From: DASQWC01 sp035640475
GTDB taxonomy: Bacteria; Actinomycetota; JAICYB01
Length of the DNA: 15,301 nucleotides
Direction of reading: 5' to 3'
Assembly (NCBI GenBank): GCA_035640475.1
Contig: DASQWC010000159.1
Span: 1-15,301, forward strand
Shown here: positions 1-7,180 of the stretch, in pieces
Position numbering within the stretch: the first letter of the stretch is position 1
Layout: each line of letters opens with the position of its first letter
Position numbers and translations under genes: made by a program
Notes under the pieces: model-generated
Told to the model about the DNA's origin: nothing
Seen by the model: only the letters and a program-made list of their open reading frames with translations
Database searches by the model: none

Positions 1-189
1 GACCACGCCGAGCACGTAGTAGATCGACACGAACGCGATGAACGCGAGGAAACCGAGCAGGACGACCAGCGAGAGCAGGAAGACCCAGTTGAGGTTCGGC
101 GTGAGCGGCTTGGTCTCTTGCGCCTGCGCGATCGCAGGCAGTGCCCATGGGAGCAGAGCCGCTGAGAACACACTGATGCGCCTGATCAT
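1..189 (-). CDS. Secreted or membrane protein of unknown function, 5' part only
   Basis: This is the first 63 codons of a minus-strand gene that runs off the left edge, so its end is not seen. The ATG at 187-189 opens a typical signal peptide: MIRR, a hydrophobic core, then an AIAQAQ cleavage region near residues 20-24. A short polar linker (ETKPLTPNLN) follows, then a strongly hydrophobic segment from about residue 34 to the edge that looks like a membrane helix. No clear Shine-Dalgarno precedes the ATG. The gene starts 47 nt after the stop of the PDZ/TPR lipoprotein on the same strand, so the two may be co-transcribed. I do not recognise the family and give no function. The start and export signal are fairly sure; the identity is unknown. 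Confidence 0.6.
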   Translation of the reverse strand, partial: MIRRISVFSAALLPWALPAIAQAQETKPLTPNLNWVFLLSLVVLLGFLAFIAFVSIYYVLGVV

Positions 190-236
190 GGGGTCACCGA
201 GGATGATGCCACATCCGCACTTCCGGCCCTTCTAGG

Positions 237-1310
237 TCACCGGCAAAGGGAGCGCAGCGTTGCGGCGTCCTCTTGGAAGTTGCGCGCCTGGAGGAACGCA
301 GTGAAGCCGGCGGCCGTGCGGCGGCAGTCGTCCTTCCGCTTGAGCGTTGTAAAGATGCGCGCGAGCAGCCGCCAGTGCTGGATGTTGAAGGGATCGAGCT
401 CGACCGCGGCGCGTGCCGGGCCGGCGGCTCGGTCTGGGCGCCGAAGCGCTTCCTCGGCGACGCCCTTGGCGTAGTACGCGCGCGGATGGCTGGCGTCGAT
501 CTCGATCGCCTTCGACGCGTCCTGAAGCGACTGCCGTGCGTTGCCGATGACGCTGAGCACGGTCGCCCGCGTCGTCAGGGCCGTGGCGTTTCTCGGGTCG
601 GCCGCCAGGGCCTTCTTCCATCCGTCGAGCGCCTCGGTGACGAAGCGTCGGCCCTCTTTGTCTCCGGCCGGCCGGTTGTCCCAGATCAAGCTTGCGCGCA
701 GCGTGAGCGCCTCGACGAAACGCTTGTCGATATCGAGTGCCGCCTCGAGATCGTTGAGTCTCGTCTCGAGCAATCCCGGCGTCTGGGCCCGAACGAAGCG
801 GAGCACCGGGTCGCGCGGGCTCGCGTCGACGAGCGGGTTGAGGTACTGGCGCAAGGAGGCGACGAGCGGCTCGCGCGGCTTGATCGTGATCGTGCGATCG
901 CGGCCATCGCGATGCGTGATCTTCACCTCGATCTCTTTGCCCGGACGATCGTGGAGCAGAGCCAGCGCTCGCGAGTGGTTCGTCACCTTCTCCCCGCCGA
1001 TCTCCGTGATGAGGTCGCCGCGACCCACGCCGAGGCCGTCGCTGGGACCACCGGGCTCGACGAAAAGAATGACGGCACCGGTCCCGTCCGGCGCGCGCGC
1101 CAGGCGCCGCATCGACGGCGAGTTCGTCGCGATCACCAGGCCGGGAAGACCCGTGCGCTTGATGTCGACGGCCGACGGCGGCCTGACGTCCTTGGCCGCC
1201 GCGTTTGCGATCTCCGTCACGTTCACGACCTCACTTCCGCCCCCGCAGCTCGCCGCGGTGAGCGCGAGAACCAGAGCGCCGACCAAGCGCGTTGTGACGT
1301 GACGCTTCAT
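237..1310 (-). CDS. Lipoprotein with PDZ domain and TPR repeats
   Basis: Predicted 357-residue surface lipoprotein. Residues 1-22 form a lipoprotein signal ending in AASC, with Cys22 as the lipidation site; the lipobox is slightly off consensus (Ala instead of Leu at -3). A Gly/Ser linker follows. A PDZ-like domain covers about residues 77-145, with the core PGGPSDGLGVGRGDLITEIG typical of PDZ domains in HtrA and related proteins, but there is no protease domain. The C-terminal half (about 160-357) is helical with TPR-like units, for example ALAADPRNATALTTRATVL and AIEIDASHPRAYYAKGVAEE. Both modules bind proteins or peptides, so a scaffold or chaperone-like role outside the membrane is inferred; no partner can be named. 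The frame is open 13 codons further upstream, but the GAGGAG at 1319-1324 lies 8 nt before the ATG at 1310 and settles the start. Confidence 0.8.
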   Translation of the reverse strand: MKRHVTTRLVGALVLALTAASCGGGSEVVNVTEIANAAAKDVRPPSAVDIKRTGLPGLVIATNSPSMRRLARAPDGTGAVILFVEPGGPSDGLGVGRGDLITEIGGEKVTNHSRALALLHDRPGKEIEVKITHRDGRDRTITIKPREPLVASLRQYLNPLVDASPRDPVLRFVRAQTPGLLETRLNDLEAALDIDKRFVEALTLRASLIWDNRPAGDKEGRRFVTEALDGWKKALAADPRNATALTTRATVLSVIGNARQSLQDASKAIEIDASHPRAYYAKGVAEEALRRPDRAAGPARAAVELDPFNIQHWRLLARIFTTLKRKDDCRRTAAGFTAFLQARNFQEDAATLRSLCR

Positions 1311-1318
1311 GCCTGGGT

Positions 1319-1324
1319 CTCCTC
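1319..1324 (-). promoter_or_regulatory. Shine-Dalgarno of the PDZ/TPR lipoprotein
   Basis: On the minus strand GAGGAG is followed by 8 nt and then the ATG at 1310. It is one of the few strong Shine-Dalgarno sequences in the window. It decides the start, since the upstream ATG at 1349 would place this site inside the reading frame. Confidence 0.7.
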
Positions 1325-1388
1325 GATCTTGGACGGCGGGCCGACGCAAAGAGGGTACCGAAACCGCACAGCGGGAACAGTCAATCGT

Positions 1389-1407
1389 CCGGCCTTCCGC
1401 GGGCCGG
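1389..1407 (-). terminator. GC-rich hairpin just 3' of tRNA-Thr
   Basis: Minus-strand CCGGCC, a 7-nt loop and GGCCGG form a perfect 6-bp all-GC stem that begins 4 nt after the tRNA discriminator base. No T-run follows, so it is not a textbook intrinsic terminator. It could slow polymerase, protect the tRNA 3' end for processing, or be a chance GC palindrome. Confidence 0.25.
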
Positions 1408-1411
1408 GCCG

Positions 1412-1483
1412 AGCCGGAGGCGGGAATTGAACCCGCGACCTGTCGATTACGAATCGACTGCTCTGCCGCTGAGCTACTCCGGC
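1412..1483 (-). tRNA. tRNA-Thr (anticodon CGT)
   Basis: A complete 72-nt cloverleaf reads on the minus strand. The acceptor is GCCGGAG paired with CTCCGGC; the D stem is GCTC/GAGC with a 7-nt loop; the anticodon stem is GTCGA/TCGAC with loop TTCGTAA; the variable loop is AGGTC; the T stem is GCGGG/CCCGC with loop TTCAATT; the discriminator is T. Anticodon CGT reads the Thr codon ACG, which should be common in DNA this rich in GC. The 3' CCA is not encoded (CGG follows), so it must be added by a nucleotidyltransferase. The gene lies between holB and the lipoprotein on the same strand and has its own -10 box. Confidence 0.95.
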
Positions 1484-1492
1484 GCGATTGCG

Positions 1493-1498
1493 ATTGTA
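1493..1498 (-). promoter_or_regulatory. -10 box of the tRNA-Thr promoter
   Basis: TACAAT on the minus strand matches the sigma70-type -10 consensus at 5 of 6 positions. It ends 9 nt before the mature tRNA 5' end, which would give a very short 5' leader. No good -35 element is seen 16-18 nt upstream. The 46 nt between the holB stop and the tRNA hold nothing else. Confidence 0.5.
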
Positions 1499-1529
1499 GG
1501 CGGACTGGAGAGATTGCACGTTGGGCCCT

Positions 1530-2633
1530 TTAGGAGACGTAACGGAACAGGGCGAGGAAGAGTTCCTCGAGCGTGAGCAAGACGTTTGCGTTCAGCCGCA
1601 GCCGACGGCGGCAGCGCTCGACCTCCGAGAGGGCCGCGACGATGCGTCCCTGGGCGCCGGCGCTCAACGCACCGGCCTGTTGGACGAGCTTGGCTCGAAT
1701 CGACTCGTTCAGGAGCTCGGCATCCTCCGATCCAAGGACGGCGAGGAGGTCGCGCAGGACCGACGACACGTCGTCGACGGCCGCCTCCAGCGCGTCCTGC
1801 TCGGCGCGTCGCTGCTCGCGCCGGATACGTTCGTCGGCCGTCCGTTTCGGCTCGCGGTACCAGTCGGCGTATGCAGCGTCGCTCACTTTCCGATCCTCGG
1901 CGACGCGCTCGCGCAGCTCGCGCGTCTTGCCGGCGAGCCACTCGGCCGCCTCCAGCGCCTCGCCCGGATCGCGGAACGGCTCGAGCACGCGTTCGACGAG
2001 CTCGTCGCGAAGTGCGCGCGCCTCGGTGTCGGTCGCGAGCGTCACGGCACGTTCGAGACCGCCGCCGACGCGCGCGCAGTACCGGGCGTCGTCGGCCCCG
2101 ACACCCCGTCGTTCCAACAGCGACGCAACCTCGGCCGGCGGGGGCGAGTGGAACGTCACCTCGCGGCAACGTGACCGAACCGTCTCCAGGAGCACTTCCG
2201 GGTTGGGCGCGATCAGGATGATCGTCGTCGACGGCGGCGGCTCTTCGAGCGCCTTGAGGAACGCGTTCTGCGCCGTCGGATTCATCCGGTCGGCGCCCTC
2301 GACGACGATGACCCGGCGCGGGGCCGCGACGGGCCGGCGCGATGCGGACCGAATCGCCTCCCTCACCTGATCGACGAGCAATTGAACGCCGGCCGGTTCG
2401 ATCACCTCGACGTCCGGGTGAGCGCGATGGCGCACGCGGGCGCACGCGTCGCAGCGTCCGCATCCGCCGTCGGGGCACACGAGCGCGGCACCGAACCCGA
2501 GCGCTGCGTCGGCAGGAAGTCGTCCGGCCACACCGGCGAACAGATATGCATGCGCAATGCGTCCGCTCGCGATGTCGCCCTGCAGAAGCGTGACCGGGCC
2601 GTCGACGACCGCTACCTCGTCCCACACGCTCAC
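1530..2633 (-). CDS. holB: DNA polymerase III subunit delta'
   Basis: Predicted 367-residue clamp-loader subunit that helps load the beta clamp onto primed DNA. The AAA+-like fold is recognisable from AHAYLFAGVAG, but the P-loop is degenerate and lacks the GKT/S lysine, as expected for the non-ATPase delta' subunit. Four cysteines in CPDGGCGRCDAC form the usual clamp-loader zinc module. DRMNPTAQNAFLKALEEPPP is the conserved Walker B/sensor region, and VRSRCREVTF carries the SRC motif that supplies an arginine finger in trans. The C-terminal part is the less conserved oligomerisation domain. The GTG at 2633 starts 1 nt after the MFS stop (TAA-C-GTG), with GGCGGGGGCC upstream as ribosome-binding site; the longer open frame upstream lies inside the MFS gene and is rejected. 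Another GTG lies two codons downstream. Translation is probably coupled to the permease. Confidence 0.9.
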   Translation of the reverse strand: MSVWDEVAVVDGPVTLLQGDIASGRIAHAYLFAGVAGRLPADAALGFGAALVCPDGGCGRCDACARVRHRAHPDVEVIEPAGVQLLVDQVREAIRSASRRPVAAPRRVIVVEGADRMNPTAQNAFLKALEEPPPSTTIILIAPNPEVLLETVRSRCREVTFHSPPPAEVASLLERRGVGADDARYCARVGGGLERAVTLATDTEARALRDELVERVLEPFRDPGEALEAAEWLAGKTRELRERVAEDRKVSDAAYADWYREPKRTADERIRREQRRAEQDALEAAVDDVSSVLRDLLAVLGSEDAELLNESIRAKLVQQAGALSAGAQGRIVAALSEVERCRRRLRLNANVLLTLEELFLALFRYVS

Positions 2634-2634
2634 G

Positions 2635-4041
2635 TTAGGCCCCCGCCGCGATCCGCCCGCGGTACACATCCCACGCCGCGTGCAAGCCTGCGGCGCATGT
2701 GAGCAACCCACCGGTCGCGAGCGCCAGCTGGATGCCGCGGCCCGCGTGACCGTCGAAGACCGCACTCGAGAACAGCTGAGCGAGCGCAGGGAAGAGCACG
2801 AGTGATCCGAACAGCGAGATCCGAATCACGACTTGCACAGACGAGAACACCCGTCCGCGGACTTCATCGGGCACGATCTCCTGGAGCAACGCGAAAAGGT
2901 TGGCGTACGCGACGCCGCCGCCGGCGCCGAAGAGTCCGGCGATTACCAGCGCAAACGCGAGCTGGGCCGTCACGGCCGCACCGAGCAAGGCGATTCCCGC
3001 GAAGATCACAGCCCCCGCCGCGACCCAAGCCTTGGGATAGCGGTCGCCGACGATCCCGAGCGCCAAGACCCCTGCACCCATCCCGGTCCCGAGCGCGGCG
3101 ACGATGCCGCCGAACGCTCGCGCCCCTCCGCCGAGCACTTCCGAGGAGTACGGAGCGCCGAGCGAGAACACAACCGCGCCGCCGGCCAGCGCGGCAGCAA
3201 TCGACCGCATCACGCGCGACACCTCGCTGCGGTCTCTGAAGTAGCGCAGTCCTTCGAGGAGCTCCTCCCACAGCAGCCGCAGCTCCATGGGACGGTGCTC
3301 CTTCGGCATTTCCGGGGCGCGCATCCGCGACACGATGACGGCCGACGCGATGAACGTCGCCGTGTCGATCCACAAAGCGAGGTTCTCCTGGTTCAGACCC
3401 AGGCTGCGAAGCGGGCTGAAGTGTCCGCCGAGGAACTCGGCGACACCAACGAGTCCGGTGAACGCGAGGGCGCCGAGGGGGAACACACCGTAGGTGGTGA
3501 ACAACGCGAGTGAGTTCGTCGCGACGAGCCACCGCTTCGGGACGAGATTCGGGACGAGCGCGTCTTTGGCCGGCATCCAAATGAGGGTTGCGATCTCCAG
3601 AAAGAACGTGACCGCGTAAAGGGTCGGAATGTTCTGCGTGAAGGGGACGATGGCGATCAGCGCCGCGCGAGCGATGTCGCACGCGACCATCGCCTTGCGT
3701 CGATCGATCCGGTCGAGGAAGACGCCGGCCAGTGGACCTACCAGGAAGGCCGGAAGCACGCGAAAGATCATCAGGCCCGCGACGGCCAGTGTGTTTCCGG
3801 GCGACAGCCGGTTGGTCATGGAGAGCAGCGCGAACAAACCGATCCAGTCGCCGATGCTCGAAACCGCCATACCGATCCACAGCCGGCGGAAGTTGCGCAG
3901 CCGAAGGATGGCTCCGTACGGACTACGGGATGGAGCTTCGACGGGAGGCGGAGGCGGCGCCGGCGGCTCGGGTGCGTGGATGGCGTCTGCCGGCGGCTGT
4001 TCGTCCGGCCCGGGCGGGCTCGTGGACGCCTCCCCGCTCAC
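2635..4041 (-). CDS. MFS transporter (relative of the actinobacterial MFS/dTMP-kinase fusion)
   Basis: Predicted 468-residue integral membrane permease of the major facilitator superfamily; substrate unknown. It has a Pro/Glu-rich cytoplasmic N-terminus of about 40 residues, then the opening LRNFRRLWIGMAVSSIGDWI. The loop 2-3 signature is AGVFLDRIDRRKAM, the MFS motif A. The hydrophobic segments fit about 12 helices, with a central loop near MRAPEMPKEHRPMELRLLWE. The GTG start lies 3 nt after the topA stop and the gene ends 1 nt before holB, so all three are probably one transcript. In several actinobacteria, as I recall, the gene at this place is a permease fused to thymidylate kinase. Here the protein ends just after the last helix (AAWDVYRGRIAAGA), with no kinase P-loop and no separate tmk before holB. 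Confidence 0.85.
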   Translation of the reverse strand: MSGEASTSPPGPDEQPPADAIHAPEPPAPPPPPVEAPSRSPYGAILRLRNFRRLWIGMAVSSIGDWIGLFALLSMTNRLSPGNTLAVAGLMIFRVLPAFLVGPLAGVFLDRIDRRKAMVACDIARAALIAIVPFTQNIPTLYAVTFFLEIATLIWMPAKDALVPNLVPKRWLVATNSLALFTTYGVFPLGALAFTGLVGVAEFLGGHFSPLRSLGLNQENLALWIDTATFIASAVIVSRMRAPEMPKEHRPMELRLLWEELLEGLRYFRDRSEVSRVMRSIAAALAGGAVVFSLGAPYSSEVLGGGARAFGGIVAALGTGMGAGVLALGIVGDRYPKAWVAAGAVIFAGIALLGAAVTAQLAFALVIAGLFGAGGGVAYANLFALLQEIVPDEVRGRVFSSVQVVIRISLFGSLVLFPALAQLFSSAVFDGHAGRGIQLALATGGLLTCAAGLHAAWDVYRGRIAAGA

Positions 4042-4044
4042 CGA

Positions 4045-6465
4045 TCAGCCGGACGAGGCTTGGTCCGGCGTTGACGATGCCGTCGCTTCCGCCGGAGCGG
4101 CAGCATGGCCGCACGACAAGCACACGCCGCCGCGCTCGTCGTCGGGCGTCATCGTTCCGCCGCACTTCGGGCACGGGTCGTCCAGGGGACGCGTCCACAG
4201 CGCGTAATCACAATCGGGGTACCGCGTGCAGCCGTAGAAGGCCTTTCCGCGACGTGTACGCCTTTGCGCGAGCTTGCCCTCATTGCACTTCGGACACGAG
4301 CCGCCGATCGTCTTCGACTTCACAAACTTGCACTCGGGGTACTTCGAGCACCCGAGGAATTCTCCGTAGCGGCCGTGCTTGAGGAGCATCGGCGATCCGC
4401 ACTCCTCGCACACCTCGCCGGGGACGACCTGCGGCTCCGGACGCTGGCTCCCGTCGATCTGGCGCGTTCCCTTGCACTCCGGATACTTCGAGCACGATAG
4501 GAACTTGCCGTAGCGACCGAGCTTGACGGTCATCTCGGAGCCGCACACCGGACACTTCTCTTCGGTCGTCTCCTTGATGACGTCGTCGCGTGTGATCTCT
4601 TTGTCCTTCTTCTCGAGCAGCCGCTCGAAGGGATCGTAGAACTGGCGCAACACCTCGGGCCAGTCCTTATGGCCGCGCGCGATCTCGTCGAGGTCTTCCT
4701 CCATCGACGCGGTGAACTTGAGGTCCACGATCTGCGGGAAGTGCTCGACGAGCAGGTCGGTGACGACCTTTCCGACGTCGGTCGGAAAGATTCGCCGTTG
4801 ATCGATCGAGATGTATTCGCGGTCGACGAGTGTCGACAGCGTCGCCGCGTACGTCGACGGACGGCCGATGCCGTGCTCCTCGAGCGCCTTTACAAGGCTC
4901 GCCTCGGTGTACCGCGGCGGCGGTTGGGTGAAGTGCTGGGACGGGATGACGTCGACCAGACGCAACGGCTGGTTTTCCGTGAGGTCGGGCAAGCGCCCCT
5001 CTGCTTCCTCGTCCTCGTCGTCGCGGCCCTCGCGATAGACGACGAGAAATCCGTCGAAGAGCATGACGCGACCGGTGGCGCGGAGCATGTGATCGCCCGC
5101 GGTGATATCGACGGATGTCCCGTCGAAGACCACCTCGTTCATCTGGCAGGCGATCGTCCGGTCCCAGATCAACCGGTAGAGCTTGAGCTGGTCGGGCTCG
5201 AGATAGCTCTCGATCGCGTCCGGGTGCCGCGAGGCATGGGTCGGACGAATGGCCTCGTGCGCTTCTTGCGCGCCCTTCTTCGAGCGGTACACACGCGGCT
5301 TCGGCGGAAGGTACTGGTCGCCGTAGCGTTCCTTGATCGCTTCGCGGATCTCCTGGACGGCCGACGGCGCAAGGTGCGTCGAGTCGGTTCGCATATACGT
5401 GATGAGGCCGGTCTGGCCCTCGGCTCCCAGCTCGATGCCCTCGTAGAGCTGTTGCGCAACGACCATCGTTCGCCGGGCCGAGAAGCCGAGCTTGCGCGCT
5501 GCCTCCTGCTGCAGCGTGGACGTGATGAAGGGACGCGGCGGGTTCTGTCGCTGCTCGCGCTTGCGGACGGCGGTGACCGTGTACGTCCCGGCGGCGCGGA
5601 TCGCGTCGACGTGCCGCTTGGCCGCCTCCTCATTCGGGATCTCGATCTTCTTGCCGCCGACGCTGTGCAGCGAGGACGTGAACCGCTCGTCTTGCTCCGT
5701 GTCGAACGGAACCTCGATCGTCCAGTACTCCTCGGCGACGAACGCTTCGATCTCGCGCTCACGGTCGACGACCAGACGAAGCGCGACGGACTGGACGCGT
5801 CCGGCGGATAGTCCCGGGCGAACCTTCTTCCACAGCAGCGGCGAGAGCTTGTACCCGACGAGCCTGTCGAGGACCCGGCGGGCCTGGTAGGCGTCGACGA
5901 GCGGCTTGTCGATGGCCCGCGGATGCCGGAATGCCTGCTCGATGGCTTCTGGGGTGATCTCGGCGAAGACGACGCGGCGGACCCGTGGGTCAACCCGGCC
6001 GTTGGCGAGCCCGATGGCGTAGGCGACGTGCCAGGCGATGGCTTCGCCCTCTCGGTCGAGGTCGGTGGCCAGCCACACGCTCTGGTTGCGCTTGGCCGCC
6101 GATTTGAGTTGGGAGACCACCTTCTTGGAGCCGGACAGGATCTCGTAGGTCGGGTCGAACGCCTTCTCGGTATCGACGCCGAGCTTGGACTCGGGCAGGT
6201 CGCGGACGTGCCCGTAGGACGCCTTGACCGTCACGCCGCGGCCCAGAACGGGTGTCAGGTAGCGCGTGAGGGTCTTGGCCTTGGTCGGCGACTCGACGAT
6301 GACCAGATGGCCGCTGCCCCCGCCGGAAGCCGCCCGCGAGGAGCCTTTCTTGGCTTTGGCCGGGGCGCGCTTGCGCGCAGCCGGCTTTTTGCGGCTCGCA
6401 GCCGGCTTCCGCCGCTTCGGGGCGGCCTTGGTCGCCTTGTCTGGGATGGTGTTGGTCTCGGTCAC
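4045..6465 (-). CDS. topA: DNA topoisomerase I (type IA)
   Basis: It relaxes negatively supercoiled DNA through a transient 5'-phosphotyrosyl link. Numbering from the upstream GTG at 6471 (808 residues): a Lys/Arg/Ala/Pro-rich tail spans 12-48. The Toprim domain starts at 56 (VIVESPTKAKTL, Glu60) and includes TDLDREGEAIAWH at 136-148. LSAGRVQSVALRL begins at 221. The catalytic Tyr359 lies in GLITYMRTDSTHL. Four C4 zinc ribbons follow, with cysteines at 640/643/660/666, 688/691/708/714, 726/729/748/754 and 767/770/784/787; the fourth is divergent. Two GTG starts are possible. The one at 6465 is preferred because AGGA at 6473-6476 lies 7 nt before it but only 1 nt before 6471. It is the first gene of the minus-strand run and has its own promoter. 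Mycobacterial TopA lacks such zinc ribbons, so their presence here is of taxonomic interest. Confidence 0.97.
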   Translation of the reverse strand: MTETNTIPDKATKAAPKRRKPAASRKKPAARKRAPAKAKKGSSRAASGGGSGHLVIVESPTKAKTLTRYLTPVLGRGVTVKASYGHVRDLPESKLGVDTEKAFDPTYEILSGSKKVVSQLKSAAKRNQSVWLATDLDREGEAIAWHVAYAIGLANGRVDPRVRRVVFAEITPEAIEQAFRHPRAIDKPLVDAYQARRVLDRLVGYKLSPLLWKKVRPGLSAGRVQSVALRLVVDREREIEAFVAEEYWTIEVPFDTEQDERFTSSLHSVGGKKIEIPNEEAAKRHVDAIRAAGTYTVTAVRKREQRQNPPRPFITSTLQQEAARKLGFSARRTMVVAQQLYEGIELGAEGQTGLITYMRTDSTHLAPSAVQEIREAIKERYGDQYLPPKPRVYRSKKGAQEAHEAIRPTHASRHPDAIESYLEPDQLKLYRLIWDRTIACQMNEVVFDGTSVDITAGDHMLRATGRVMLFDGFLVVYREGRDDEDEEAEGRLPDLTENQPLRLVDVIPSQHFTQPPPRYTEASLVKALEEHGIGRPSTYAATLSTLVDREYISIDQRRIFPTDVGKVVTDLLVEHFPQIVDLKFTASMEEDLDEIARGHKDWPEVLRQFYDPFERLLEKKDKEITRDDVIKETTEEKCPVCGSEMTVKLGRYGKFLSCSKYPECKGTRQIDGSQRPEPQVVPGEVCEECGSPMLLKHGRYGEFLGCSKYPECKFVKSKTIGGSCPKCNEGKLAQRRTRRGKAFYGCTRYPDCDYALWTRPLDDPCPKCGGTMTPDDERGGVCLSCGHAAAPAEATASSTPDQASSG

Positions 6466-6488
6466 TGGCACTTCCTGCTTGGTGGCCC

Positions 6489-6517
6489 TTGATACGGGGC
6501 CATTAAAGGACTGTCAA
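6489..6517 (-). promoter_or_regulatory. Promoter of topA
   Basis: The minus strand shows a perfect -35 TTGACA (6512-6517), a 17-nt spacer and a -10 TATCAA (6489-6494, 4 of 6). This is the best sigma70-type promoter I see in the window. Transcription would start near 6482, leaving a leader of about 15 nt with AGGA just before the GTG starts. It probably serves topA, the permease and holB. Confidence 0.65.
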
Positions 6518-6540
6518 ACGGGCCTGCGCTAAGATACGTC

Positions 6541-6559
6541 GCCCCGAAGACCTTGGGGC
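6541..6559 (+). other. Small inverted repeat ahead of dedA
   Basis: GCCCC, a 9-nt middle and GGGGC form a 5-bp stem; the middle itself contains AAG and CTT 2 nt apart. It lies 10 nt before the dedA ATG, so the second arm (GGGGC) is also the only Shine-Dalgarno-like stretch there. Pairing could mask ribosome binding. It may equally be a chance GC palindrome. Confidence 0.25.
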
Positions 6560-6568
6560 TTACCTCAA

Positions 6569-7180
6569 ATGGACGCCTTTCAGGACTTTCTCACGCGCAC
6601 GATCGGCGACTGGGGGTACCTGGCGATCTTCGTCGCCATGGTCCTTGAGAGCGCCTGCATCCCCATTCCCTCGGAGATCACGATGCCCTTCGGGGGCCTC
6701 ATGGCCGCCTCCGGCGATCTCAACCTGTGGCTGGTGGGGCTCGTGGGCGCCGTCGCGAACCTGGTCGGGTCGTGGATCGCCTACGCGGCCGGCGCGACCG
6801 GGGGCCGCGCCCTCGTCCTGCGCTACGGCCGCTACGTGCGGATTCGGCCCCACGACCTCGACCGGGCCGAGGACTGGTTCAAGCGCTACGGGGACCGCGC
6901 AGTCTTCTGGTCCCGCCTCCTTCCCGTCGTCCGAACCTTTATCTCCCTGCCGGCAGGGATGGCGCGCATGGAACTCGTTCGGTTCTCCGTCTACTCCTTC
7001 GTCGGCTCCCTGCCCTGGTCCCTCGGCCTGGCCTACGGCGGGTACGCGCTCGGGCAGAACTGGCACAAGCTCGCCGACAACCTCGAGGTCGCCGCCTTCG
7101 GCATCGCCGCCCTGCTTGTAGCCGGTGCTGCGTTCCTGCTGGTCCGGTCGCGCCGACGGAAAGCGCGAGCCGCCGCCTAG
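6569..7180 (+). CDS. DedA family membrane protein
   Basis: Predicted 203-residue inner-membrane protein of the DedA family (SNARE_assoc/VTT fold). Bacterial members have been linked to lipid-carrier recycling (undecaprenyl phosphate, phosphatidylethanolamine), membrane potential and resistance to cationic peptides. Family marks seen: LESACIPIPSEITMPFGG near the N-terminus with the conserved Glu and PSE, the glycine-rich helix GSWIAYAAGATGGR, and WSRLLPVVRTFISLPAGMAR with the conserved Arg residues and Pro-Ala-Gly. About five hydrophobic segments are visible, with a basic cytoplasmic tail (RSRRRKARAAA). The ATG at 6569 has only a weak GGGG-type ribosome site. A TAAGAT at 6530-6535 could be its -10, but no -35 fits. 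It is divergent from topA across 97-103 nt and converges with the HD gene, overlapping it by 4 nt at CTAG. The substrate cannot be told from sequence. Confidence 0.92.
   Translation: MDAFQDFLTRTIGDWGYLAIFVAMVLESACIPIPSEITMPFGGLMAASGDLNLWLVGLVGAVANLVGSWIAYAAGATGGRALVLRYGRYVRIRPHDLDRAEDWFKRYGDRAVFWSRLLPVVRTFISLPAGMARMELVRFSVYSFVGSLPWSLGLAYGGYALGQNWHKLADNLEVAAFGIAALLVAGAAFLLVRSRRRKARAAA

Noticed and set aside
273..1430. Long plus-strand open frame opposite the PDZ/TPR lipoprotein
   Set aside because: Arg-rich translation with no domain; it is the mirror of a GC-rich gene that has a signal peptide, clear domains and a strong Shine-Dalgarno on the other strand.
1474..2625. Minus-strand open frame in another frame over holB, also running across the tRNA
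   Set aside because: Very high Arg content, no recognisable motif, and it includes the tRNA; it is a frame shadow of holB.
2634..2765. N-terminal extension of holB to an upstream ATG
   Set aside because: The extension lies in the MFS gene and reads as non-homologous Arg/Ser-rich sequence; the GTG at 2633 has a ribosome site and gives a normal delta' N-terminus.
4669..5811. 380-codon plus-strand frame opposite topA
   Set aside because: topA is unmistakable on the minus strand; the opposite frame has no motif, and long antisense frames are expected at this GC content.
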